NCBI GenBank assembly: GCA_004794655.1
Contig: SMMW01000535.1
Span: 1,302,001-1,366,000, forward strand
DNA length: 64,000 nt
Reading direction: 5' to 3'
Source: Marisa cornuarietis
Taxonomy: Eukaryota > Mollusca > Gastropoda > Architaenioglossa > Ampullariidae
Shown here: piece after piece, positions 54,663-64,000 of the stretch
Layout of the letters: each line of letters begins with the position of its first letter
Numbering within the stretch: the stretch's first letter is position 1
Position numbers and translations under genes: made by a program
The notes under the pieces: model-generated
What the model saw: only the letters and a program-made list of their open reading frames with translations
The model's database searches: none
What the model was told of the DNA's origin: nothing

Positions 54663-56893
54663 ATTTGAAATGAAAGAGCATTCAATCTGAACCAGAGGTC
54701 TTCAGCAACGCTTTACTTTTGCCACAAGTGATGTGGGGAAAGACCTCAACACTCCGATGATATCAGTCAAGCGTTCATCATCTATAGAAAGGCAACTAAG
54801 AAGAGGAGATAGATAATCAATTATTGCTCCACCTTAGTATACAATTATCTGCATACAATTTAAACAGTTCGTTCAAAAGAGTACAGTGGTGCTTCGAAAA
54901 CTACAGACATGTCATTTTATATGCTCATCTTATCCTACCAAAAGTGAAAGCAGTTGAATAACTAATTTTCGCCATTCATAAATTTTCAACCACGTTTTCT
55001 ATCTTTTGTTTTTTCTGTGGAAGATTTCTTTTGCCAGACTTGAACGACTGCTATTCTTGTGATAAAAAAATTACAAGCGTACATGGTTGTTATCTCTTTT
55101 GGAGAAGAAAGATTAACAAGTTTTATTGATCTTCATTCAAAGTTGTGGAGCAGGACATGTCATTAACCCTTTACTGACAACTAACATCGGGCGAAATAGA
55201 AGGCAAAAGATGGCAGCGCGATAGATGAAACTGCCAGAGCCGGAGTGTCATTACCGGCGAAAGGGCAAAAGGGCAGCTGCAAGGGCAGACAGATGCCACA
55301 GGAGCAGACAAATGATGACTATTACACAGTCACGCCAGACATTAGGAATCCTTTCACGTTTTGTCTTGTCAGCACAACAGCTGAATCGTAACTGTAGACT
55401 AAACAACATGTTTATCATTAACACAAATTGTTTTCTGTTCGACTTACTTGCCTACTGCAGGGTGTCATACTTGCACTGTTAGTTTTGTTTTCAAGTTTAT
55501 GTTTATTAGAGTCTCTCCAATAAGTCACAATAAATGCCAATTTCTTATTTCCAAAGAAGGAATCTTAGGTCCTTTTTGTTTCCTTCACACTTAGCAGTGA
55601 TTTCATTGGCGCCATATTTAACTCCAGTAACATTATTGATAACCGCGTCTTTGGTATACAGGCAATATGAACATTGTTCATGTCCATGAGCTTACCATAC
55701 ACACTTTAGGAACTCTATTGATATTTCCACTTAAGTGGTGCAAAAATGGAGGAGGTGCTTTTAACTACGAGCTATTTTGAACTGAGGATGGGGAATGGAG
55801 AGGAAAGGGATGGAAGAAAAAGAGGATATGGGTATGGAAGGTGTGAAGGTGGGTGGATGGTAAAGGATTACTGTGCCGCAGGTGTTGATTACTGGTACTA
55901 GTGACTTTCTCTCCGGTTAGTAGTCCTTGGCCTGAGTCCTGGAGGCTTACCAAGTTATTGCCAAAGGGTTGTACAGTAATGGCTGCAAATTCGAAATGTC
56001 TCTTATTGTTACACTAACATTTTGAGGGTAGGGATATTGATTATGGATATTTATATTGATCTAGATATTTATGTTGTTTATAATACAAACCTACTTCTTT
56101 TATTGTTGACTTTATCTTCATGGCTAAATCCGTAATACTTGTTGAAACACTAGTGCAAGGACAATAGTTATATCGTAACATCTACAAAATATTAGATATA
56201 AATGCGAGAAAAGAGATTATTTTATACAAGGACGGCACGTGCAAAGGTGGCATCACACAAGCGTAAGCTCCATGGCCCTTAAAATCGTTCTTAACAAGAA
56301 AAAATAGACAAACGTGTAACTAAACTTGGCTCAATTTTTACATTACAGCTATATCAAAACTTTGGAACAGTCTTTATATGACAGTTATATCACAACTTTG
56401 CCCAAACTGGTCAAGCGATTGTCATATTTGTCCTGCTAATATAAGCCTTTAATTTTAGTAACCATTTCAAATTTGTTTTAAAGTGTGGAAGATATGACAC
56501 TACAATAGGGATAATTTTTGCTAAAAGGAGTGTAAGAGATACAAGTATGTAAATGTAGATGTGATATTAGAAATCTTGTCTACATCCTGAAAAAATTTAA
56601 AAGTCTAACCTGCTCCTTATGTAGTAACAAGCGGATTAGTCACTGCAAACAAAGAATTGATCGAGTGAAGAAGAAAACTCCATGTTCAACATTAACTGTG
56701 CAGCCTACCAAATAAACTTTAGGCTGCGGAAGAGGTTTCCGGGATAATGGCAATTTTAGATTTATTTTCTACTGAAGTTAATGTTTTCATAAACTGATCA
56801 TCTTGTTTGCTTTCCTCTTGTACCAACGCGACCGAAGCCTGCAAGTTCGATTTTTCTAAACTGGCATGACCTCTCTTGTAAGCAATGCTGCGT
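54663..56893. other. No supported gene
   Basis: Only short frames, for example plus 55225-55482 and minus 55765-55953. A purine-rich GT/GA stretch lies at about 55780-55860. Confidence 0.5.
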
Positions 56894-56965
56894 AATCTGC
56901 GTGGACATCAATCTGTCAATAGTTTGTGTATAGCACTTATTAGCAAAGATCAATTCGTTCTGTAT
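56894..56965 (+). repeat. 72-bp dispersed direct repeat, copy 2
   Basis: Shares 67 of 72 positions with 54591-54662. A plus frame 56885-57076 (LRGHQSVNSLCIALISKDQF) runs across it. The same frame at copy 1 is not preserved outside the repeat, so a coding origin is unproven. Confidence 0.85.
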
Positions 56966-57258
56966 GTTCGCCCAGCCGAAGTTCTATACACCATCCGCTC
57001 AGCTGCCAAGGAAAAAAAAATCATTACAAGTGGTTTTGTCGTTAAATGGTGGATAAATACTCGATTGCTGTATTGACAAAACTATCGCACGCCTGCTTCT
57101 TGTATTCATGTATTCAGTAACTTTTTTTCAGCTGCTGTTGTAATAAAAAATTCATAAAATAAAAAAATCTTGCCTTTCCAAAGAGCATGCATCCTGAATT
57201 TTATAAGCCATACCGCTTACTAACTTTTATCCAGAGGTTTTGATCAATCTTTTTAAAG

Positions 57259-57829
57259 GCTCAGTTGCACATGTCTAAAACTTAAAACGGTTTTGTGTAA
57301 GCAAGTCTTGTTAGGCCTGTTAGGTCTTAAGTCGGATTTGACATTGAGCACAAATTTGGGCTTAACTTCCAATACTCGCTCTCAGCTTGTGTGCATGTGA
57401 AAACCCCCTTCTCCACCACTAGCCCAAAGGTCTTACTTAAGTAATTGGTCTTTAGCAAGAAGTCAACAGACCACACAAGGAAGTCGACTTGTTCTATAGA
57501 CCAGAGATTTTAATAAAATGCACTCTCAGACTTATTTTCACATGCAACCTAGCACAGATACTAGTCCTGTACATGGACCACAACAACCAGTGGCTAGATG
57601 CACATGGTTTTAAAAGAGTTCTAAGGGAGCAAATATAGAAACTTTTTTTAAATCAATTGCTCCTGTGCCATTTAGATGAGCTGCATAAACGAGTACGAAA
57701 AAATGTGCTGATAGTAATGAAGGTCTAGCGTAAGCAATTTTGTCTGATTTAAAACAGTTTTGGTTAAAAATGTTTAAAATTGTGTTATAAACTGTATTTC
57801 TGTAAAACTGATTATCTAAATAAATTTAA
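57259..57829 (-). mobile_element. MITE copy 3, broken and interrupted
   Basis: 57259-57296 (GGCTCAGTTGCACATGTCTA, then AAACTTAAAACGG) matches the left end of copy 2. 57609-57829 (AGAGTTCTAAGGGAGCAAAT, then GATGAGCTGCATAAA and ACTGATTATCTAAATAAATT) matches its middle and right part, without the terminal repeat. About 312 bp of unrelated sequence (57297-57608) separates the two. This insert carries an inverted pair GCATGTGAAAA and TTTTCACATGC, so it may be another element. Confidence 0.7.
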
Positions 57830-57979
57830 TACCGTGAATTCCATTATCTATTTAATTGTAAAAAATAACTTTTTTTTTACTGTACTCACATTCCAAATGC
57901 TTAACTGTAAAAAAGAAGACCCTCTACTAGATTAGCTCTATTTGTTGAGCTATTACTACGGACGGGGACCAAGAAGAAT

Positions 57980-58055
57980 CAATAGAATGTGTATGTGTGT
58001 GGGGTAAGGGTATTATGAGAGATATTGTATACGGGGATGGATAAGAGTGTGTGGG
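57980..58055 (+). repeat. GT-rich dispersed segment
   Basis: GTGTATGTGTGTGGGGTAAG, with GAGAGATATTGTATACGGGG. Similar to 59366-59430 (shared GAGAGATATTGTAT). Short, low complexity in part, and of uncertain family. Confidence 0.45.
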
Positions 58056-58187
58056 AATCTAAATCTAAAAATAGAAAAGAGGGGCAACCAAATGAAATAT
58101 AACGGACGCAAATTTTGGACACGGAAATTCATTTACTGGTTAGTAATTCCCATGGTTGGCAAAGTGCTCTTTCTATTGATAAATGAA

Positions 58188-58860
58188 GAGACGGATGCTC
58201 TGTCTACAAAACACCTTGGGTTGGGATCGAACACACTCGCAAACAGCCTCCTGCATTGCTGCGTCCAAGGGAAATTTCTTGCTTTTCCAATGATTCTTCA
58301 CTGAAGATGTGGAAAAAGCATGGCGATAAATCTCGGTTATAGGGTAGGTGGTCCAGTATTTCCCACCCGAGCTATGCCAGCTTGTCCTTCGTTACGTTCT
58401 CCGTATGGGGGTGTGCATTATCACGTAACAAGATGACACCTTGTGTCAAGAGTCCTGAATGTTTGTTTTTGAATTTTGAACATAGAACCACAGAGTGACC
58501 ACATACTGCTCCGCATTAATGATGTGACCATGTTCCAAAAATTCTTCAAAGAGAGGCCCCCGATGGTCGAAGAAAAAGTTTAAACCTGACTTTCCCTGCA
58601 CTGGTTTGTGTCGAAGGTTTTCGAAGGAGGAGATGACGAGTGCTTCCATTGCATGCTTGAGCGACACGTTTCTGGCTCGTCATGATGACACCAGCTCTCA
58701 TCACCTGTCACAATACACTTCAGGAAATCATTTCCCTTCTTTTCCTAGCAAGTGAGATGCTGCTGGTACAGTCAAACGGGATCTGCCTTGTGTTCTGAAG
58801 AAAGGTGTCACAGTACCTATAGGCCATCCGCTACGTTTCATTTGACTGCCTCTAATAGAG
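58188..58860 (-). pseudogene. mariner-like transposase pseudogene
   Basis: On the minus strand: CIVTGDESWCHH (first catalytic Asp in GDES), then KPVQGKSGLNFFFDHRGPLF and EEFLEHGHIINAEQYVVTL, then, after a frameshift near 58446, GVILLRDNAHPHTENVTKDK (second Asp in RDN). Then an in-frame stop and LGWEILDHLPYNRDLSPCFF. In mariners the third catalytic Asp follows SP(S/T), as in SPSDYH; here it reads SPCFF, so Asp is replaced by Phe. The C-terminal AVCEWVRSQPK-like part follows (58188-58250). The N-terminal helix-turn-helix half is missing or unrecognisable beyond about 58860, where a TA tract begins. Dead by frameshift, stop and missing catalytic residue. Confidence 0.9.
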
Positions 58861-58915
58861 ATATCTATATATATATAAATATATAAAACCGTGTATATAT
58901 ATATATATATATTGA
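58861..58915 (+). repeat. (TA)n tract
   Basis: TA-rich with short interruptions. It adjoins the 5' side of the mariner remnant. Confidence 0.85.
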
Positions 58916-58957
58916 GTGTCTCGGTACCTCTTGGAGGGTGAAGGAATATTGAGTTGT
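58916..58957 (+). repeat. Dispersed segment following (TA)n, copy 1
   Basis: GAGTGTCTCGGTACCTCTTG, with GAGGGTGAAGGAATATTGAG, immediately after a TA tract. It resembles 59461-59512 (AAGTCTCAGTACCCCTCGAG, then GGTGCGGAATAATAAAG), which also follows a TA tract. This may be the end of a repeat family with a (TA)n internal tract. Confidence 0.5.
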
Positions 58958-59427
58958 TAGTATCCATGTGTATCTATATATTAGCATATACATTATGTAC
59001 ATGCATATTAGTGATAAACGGATGCATATTTATAAATGTGTGTAAATAGCACCGGACTAATTTTCCTTCACTGTAACTGTTGTAATGGTTGCAAATAATC
59101 CCTTGCTGTAGCCGTGAGCAAGCTTGTTAAATTTGTATACACCTGTAAAATGTGGTAATATTGTTATAACAATCATGCAAAATGTTAACAAAAAAGCTAC
59201 ATCTTGGGCAATATGAGCCGGTGATGAACCCTCTTAGAAACAACCCTGTCCTTATTCCATGCATGCTTATTTACGTGCTCGCGTCTGTGTTTTCATATGT
59301 ATAGTCAGTAGTCAATCTGAAATGTGTGGGTAGTGTATAGAGTAGGAGAGAAAAAATAAGAGTGCGTTTGTGTGTGGGTGTGAGTGAGAGATATTGTATT
59401 TGGGAATGTATGGTAGTGTTGTGAAGA

Positions 59428-59428
<1 letters not shown>

Positions 59429-59459
<31 letters not shown>

Positions 59460-59460
59460 A
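59429..59460 (+). repeat. (TG)n(TA)n microsatellite
   Basis: TG then TA units, preceding the second copy of the TCTCGGTACC-type segment. Confidence 0.92.
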
Positions 59461-59512
59461 TCATTTTTTAAGTCTCAGTACCCCTCGAGGGTGCGGAATA
59501 ATAAAGAATACT
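59461..59512 (+). repeat. Dispersed segment following (TA)n, copy 2
   Basis: AAGTCTCAGTACCCCTCGAG and GGTGCGGAATAATAAAGAAT, ending TACTGAATAAC. It resembles a retroelement 3' terminus (AATAAAG) as well as the 58916 copy. Confidence 0.5.
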
Positions 59513-61608
59513 GAATAACTTTATTCGTGATTAACATCAAGTCTCAGGGCAATTTCAGTCTGTCAACTTAGGCTAACCTCTACTCTCTTGTACTCTACGT
59601 TTCTAATCTTGTAAGACATATTTTGTGAAAAGTCCATCGCACGTAACTGAACGCAATAAAAGGTTTTACTGGCTCTTGAATCTTCAAGTCCCTCGTAGAC
59701 CAGAGGCTCTGACTACTCTTTCGCCGAGTTTGCCCCAACCAAAGAATCCACCTGCATTCGAAGTACGCGGCAGAATATTGTGTTTGCGTGTCATGAAAGC
59801 ATTTTTTATATTTAAACCCATAGCAACAATGTTAAATTTGGAAAAGACTTTGCTTCACTCGAGAAGCAAATTCCCAAATTAATTCCTTAGTAGTAGCGCA
59901 AAAACCCGACGATTTCAAAAGCTTAATCAATATTTAATTACACAGGACTTGAACCTCTTTCTTTTCTAAAAGACCTGCAGCAACTTTTCCTCTCCAGAAG
60001 AAAGCGCTGTTGTAAACATTGACATTTCTTTTTTTCCCTCCATATTGCTAGTTTCTCGCTATTACGGCGAATGCTGTGGTCCTTTATAAGAAAGCAATGT
60101 TCACACAGCGGGAATTTCAAACTGCGCGATGTTCCACATGCATACAGACTATTTTTTTAAAATTGCTGTGCCGATATTAAACTAAGGATAGTTTAAAATT
60201 TTTGATTGAAAAAAGGATAACATAGACCACTGCAAAACGTAAATCGTGCTTGGATCTCTCCTGTGATCATGAAGAAGGTAAAAATGTTGTTTTCCGGTCT
60301 CTAATGGATATCAGGAGAAGACTAACGAACCGCGAGATAAATTTTGAGACAGCATGAGACATGATGAGCAGGAGCACATTTGCTCTGCTGCCTAAATATG
60401 TAATTGACTTTATTGAAATTAGAGCCTTTCATGTTTGTCGATTGTTTCTGTGTTCATAGAATGTAAACTTGAAGAGTCCATAGATATGCATCATCTCGCT
60501 GAAACCTCCGAGGCAGTTTTATTACAGTTACAGCTCCAGCAAGCCTAACGCAAATGTTTGTGAAGGTGTCACGCAGGTAGATTTTTACCTTCTAGAAAGT
60601 CCACCAACTGAAAGCTTCATAGCAATCACCTCACGGTACCCGCCACCCAAAGTTAAGAGGCAGTGACGGAAGCATAACATCTCGATACGGTCGAGATCAC
60701 GAGAGTCCCTGTATTCCTAAGTTAATCCATAGCTTGTGTTTGTTAATCTAGAACGAAAACTATTAGAAATAAATAGGGAACAATTATACTACAGACCTAA
60801 GAAATAATTTTAACACACATAGAAAAAGTTGCTGTCAAAATTTATACAAGGAAATTTAGATACTAGTTTCACAGCAGGGGTTGACGATTTTTATAATGAT
60901 GTACCCTTTAAAAGATCTTACGAAAGTGAATGGAAACCGTTCCCTTGAGTTTTACGATTTTTACGACGCAATTTCCACGAACAGGGCATCTCATAGGCGT
61001 TTGAAAAGAACTTCCTGAACAAAACAGAGTTCTAAGATAAAATAAATTTATCAACAAAACTTTTAATGACAAATCAAATTGGCAATTATGAAAACGCACT
61101 CGCTCGGAAATGCAAACATACGCCGAAACATCGATTAAGCGAGGACTAGCAAGAAGCAAATGTCAACCCTGTTTTTTTCTGCGTTCACTTACGTGCGCGG
61201 CTGCAATACACCTGCAGGCAATTTTCACTACAGCAGTGATTAACCACGAAAGAGAAATGTCTTTTTCTAGGAGAGGGATGAAGCAGAAATATTTGCGTGG
61301 ACCAGGATAAGGTCGTCCTGTTGGTATGAGGTTTTAAGATGATATTTTGCTTCGATCCAGCGATTCGCGACAAAGACAAGGCCTTAGTGATGAGGCCAAC
61401 GTTACTTGACACTGGACAATCGATGAGACCTATGATCACATGTTCCTGTTACGTAGAGGGCGCCACGCATGTTTCGGATACCATGGTTTCTGGTCATCGT
61501 AACTATGAGCAAAAAAAAAAAATTTATCTTCGCAGTAGGTGCTTTTTAATGGAAAGCTGGTGATGTGGGTTGTTCTTCGAGCTATTACAATGATCGGATG
61601 TAACATGC

Positions 61609-61611
<3 letters not shown>
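59513..61611. other. No supported gene
   Basis: Short frames only (59625-59882 plus, 60908-61159 minus, 61110-61310 plus, 61339-61563 plus). No domain or splice context is convincing. Confidence 0.5.

Positions 61612-61664
<53 letters not shown>
61612..61664 (+). repeat. (CA)n microsatellite
   Basis: About 26 CA units followed by a GCGCGCGCATGC palindromic patch (61665-61676). Confidence 0.97.
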
Positions 61665-61666
<2 letters not shown>

Positions 61667-61676
61667 CGCGCGCATG

Positions 61677-62660
61677 CAGAGCGAGGACGAATAAAGCGAA
61701 TGAAATATATGATGGCAAAACAGAACAAGACAAAGAATGCAAGTGGTATAATAATCCTGATCGGTGTAATATTACCACATAAGCGCCATTTTAAATATTA
61801 CGGAATGTCAAACCTGTCGAATAAATTTCCAGATAAACTGTCCTCAGACCGATAAAAACGCTTGGCAGCTGTCAATAAATTCTCGTTGGAACTTGATGGT
61901 GCCCTCCAGAACGATAAGGCAATGCCAAATGACGAATGTAATTGGCTATAAATCTTTCAATTTCGGTTAGTTTCGTGCAAAATTTTCTAGAAGCGATTCG
62001 TGGCCGTCCTGTCGTTCGACTGAGTTGGACACGCATGACTTGAGGACTGCAAAGTCAAGACCGCACAGACGAAAAAACTGAGACATTTGTAAAACTTTTA
62101 ATCAGAATCAAAAAAGTAATTTTTGCAAAAAAGAGAGCTTGAATTAAGTTATAAAGCAAGTAATCTCTGTTTCTGGTTACTGTCAGAAAAATGTAGATAA
62201 ATACTGAGATACAGCTACATCGTAACATTAACAGACTTGGATACTGTTGCATATGTGATCAGAACATTTTTTAAATGTATCGATTGCAAATAGAAAAAGA
62301 GAGACAAAAAGAGATTGCTATGCCACAGTAACTACAAAAGTGCCGTATCTGGAACCACTTTTGGGTGGTGTGGTCACGGTTTTCTGCATGGTCAAGCCGT
62401 TGGAGTTCAAAGGCGCAAGAGCTGAGCTGGCCCTCCTTTTTGCATTAAATCGACCAAATTTACAAATTTCGAGTACCTCATTGTTGACGAATAATATTCT
62501 TTAAACACAACATACATGCAAGTCTCACAACAGCACGAAAGTATTGTGTGTTCATATAACTGGTTTTGAATATTTAATGTTATGGGTTTGGACGACTGTT
62601 TGCATAAGTTTGAAAGAATAAAGTGTCCAAACTTGGCGTTTTTCTGGTTGACTACTTGTG
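61677..62660. other. No supported gene
   Basis: AT-rich, no frame of note. Confidence 0.5.
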
Positions 62661-62684
62661 TATTTATTTATTTATTTATTTATT
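62661..62684 (+). repeat. (TATT)n microsatellite
   Basis: About six TATT units. It may be the A-rich tail of a minus-strand retroposon, but no body was identified. Confidence 0.9.
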
Positions 62685-63598
62685 CTCTACTATATGCTAA
62701 TTGATGCTGCTGGATAGCCACAGGCGAGAAAATGGACGTAGCAGATTGATGTAGCCGTGCTTTGGGCGCTTAATGGTTAGGGGTCTGGCTTGAGGGAACC
62801 GCTACCCGGGATACATGCACCCGGCTTAACGCATATTTTTAGGGTTTTGTTAACGTAGCGGTCTCGGTTCAGCGTACACTTACTATTACGAAGGCGGGTT
62901 AGCAGACAGCCTTCATCTCTTAATTAAACCAGAGTTTACGCAAAAGTTTCATATCGATTGGAACTGATATGATATCATGTGCAGTTGACAATAAACCAGT
63001 CACACACAGGCAACAGATTGTGACAGCGCGTATAAAAAAAGCAATCTAATTATCTGCAGGAAACTTGGATTTAATTTCAGTTGTTTCGATTTTCCCTGAA
63101 GTTTTCCCTAGGATCTCCTTCCGTGCGGTAACTTTCACCAGAATTTGCAGAGGAAAGGCTTCGACTACAGTAGCCACAGACGGCCCTGATGGTTCTTGTC
63201 GGCGCTGCAGGCGCAACAATATTCAAAAAAGATATTCCAGATTTTACAAAAAACTACAGTATTCGCAACAACACAAAGAAAGTTTTGGTGTCTCAAACTG
63301 GATAGTTAACTGAAGACGAAACATCGTCTATTTAACATTACATGCCCCGCCCTTCCTGACTTCACCTCCTATATATGATCTTTTTCTGTTTTGTTAGTCC
63401 AGAAACCAAGCGCTTGACCTGGGGGAACACGGAGGTAAATGGGTTCCTCTGGTAAGTTGGATAATAACTTACTATCACCCGGTAGTTATTAAGTACAAAG
63501 TGTGTAGAAGGAGGAGCGAGGTAATTAAAAGGGGAAGGTAATCAGTGCTCAGAAAGAAAAGCCCCACCGGCGACGAATGAAAAAAATGTACTAAACCC
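62685..63598. other. No supported gene
   Basis: Contains a GC-richer stretch (62755-62900) with GGTTAGGGGTCTGGCTTGAG, which faintly suggests a tRNA-like box A without a box B. Nothing is confirmed. Confidence 0.4.
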
Positions 63599-63646
63599 AG
63601 AGCCAAGATGGAGATGAAATCCAGAGCCGAGATGGAGATGAAATCG
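63599..63646 (+). repeat. 24-bp tandem duplication
   Basis: Two copies of AGAGCCAAGATGGAGATGAA-ATCC/ATCG at 63599-63622 and 63623-63646, differing by a single A/G change within the unit and by the last base. It encodes a near-duplicated eight-residue block (MEMKSRAE/MEMKSEP). Confidence 0.92.
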
Positions 63647-63835
63647 GAACCACTGGCCTTACCTTGGCAAGGGAATTATCGCTGCTTCATCGTTGGTATT
63701 AAGCCTGTTACTTTGCGCGCGCAGACGGCGTTTCTCTGGTTAGCAGCCACGAACTGTTTGGCCCTCGACCAGGAGTGTGTGGTGAAAACTTGTCACGCTC
63801 TGGCTGTCTGGGAGATTTGTGCAGGTACCCATTAA
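63608..63835 (+). CDS. Candidate ORF or exon with duplicated N-terminus
   Basis: An ATG in a near-optimal context (CCAAGATGG: A at -3, G at +4) opens a 75-codon frame starting MEMKSRAEMEMKSEPLALPW, with a tandem-duplicated start. It ends at TAA at 63833-63835. A plausible splice donor (TGTGCAG|GTACCC) lies at about 63824, near the end. The body includes CFIVGIKPVTLRAQTAF and VVKTCHALAVWEICAG. I recognise no family. If real, the exon would run on beyond the donor in another window; it may be chance. Confidence 0.2.
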   Translation: MEMKSRAEMEMKSEPLALPWQGNYRCFIVGIKPVTLRAQTAFLWLAATNCLALDQECVVKTCHALAVWEICAGTH

Positions 63836-64000
63836 GTGCCAGTCACGGCTTCTTTGCGACTGAGTGTCTGGTTTCGGTTCTTACAGAAGTGGTTGAGCAG
63901 GCAAAGAAAGCAACATCCTTTTTCTCGTTGAGAATGACCAGGGGCTTGCGTCTCCTCCCCTTTAGATCGATATCCCTCCCGTTCACTCTGTTTGAAAACA
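63836..64000. other. No gene seen
   Basis: The remainder of the window has no recognisable feature. Confidence 0.5.

Noticed and set aside
62755..62900. Possible tRNA-derived head (GGTTAGGGGTCTGG)
   Set aside because: No box B at a suitable distance, no TSD and no second copy seen.

Overview
The window looks like nuclear DNA of a multicellular animal, not of a bacterium, phage or organelle. There is no dense coding on either strand. Microsatellites are abundant and some exceed 100 bp. There are tRNA-derived SINEs with target-site duplications (TSDs), decayed DNA transposons (mariner-like, hAT-like, possibly P-element-like), a two-copy MITE family and at least one decayed LINE 3' end. Two kinds of SINE tail or head and a 'GCGCTTTATAAATGTTC' tail motif remind me of lophotrochozoan, especially gastropod mollusc, genomes. 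That assignment is from recall of repeat style only, and I hold it at moderate to low confidence.

Layout. 1-5.6 kb: a MITE copy, a short P-transposase-like relic, CA repeats, one candidate coding exon on the minus strand (2905-3138) and a three-unit 59-bp minisatellite. 9-13.5 kb: a worn SINE-like piece, a CRE followed by a 59-codon ORF, SINE A copy 1 with a perfect 10-bp TSD, SINE B copy 1 and a degenerate telomere-like TTAGGG tract. 17-20.5 kb: an E-box cluster, the inverted second MITE copy and a CpG-rich promoter-like segment. 25.9-26.5 kb: a long compound ATC/AGC tract. 30.4-30.9 kb: a complete non-autonomous hAT element. 35-38.5 kb: SINE-like and hairpin fragments and a decayed LINE 3' end. 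44-47.7 kb: long ATC, GATA and ATTT tracts and a possible (TAAA)-tailed retroposon. 48-53 kb: SINE B copy 2, SINE A copies 2 and 3, and a G-quadruplex motif. 54.6-60 kb: a 72-bp direct repeat, an interrupted third MITE copy and a mariner pseudogene with related (TA)n-associated segments. The last 400 bp hold a candidate exon with a 24-bp internal duplication.

No complete multi-exon gene can be assembled by eye. The most likely reading is intergenic or long-intron DNA. Most open frames longer than 60 codons are microsatellite translations or chance ORFs. No operon-like or defence-like system and no CRISPR array is present. The candidate exons are offered with low confidence and need RNA evidence or protein homology.
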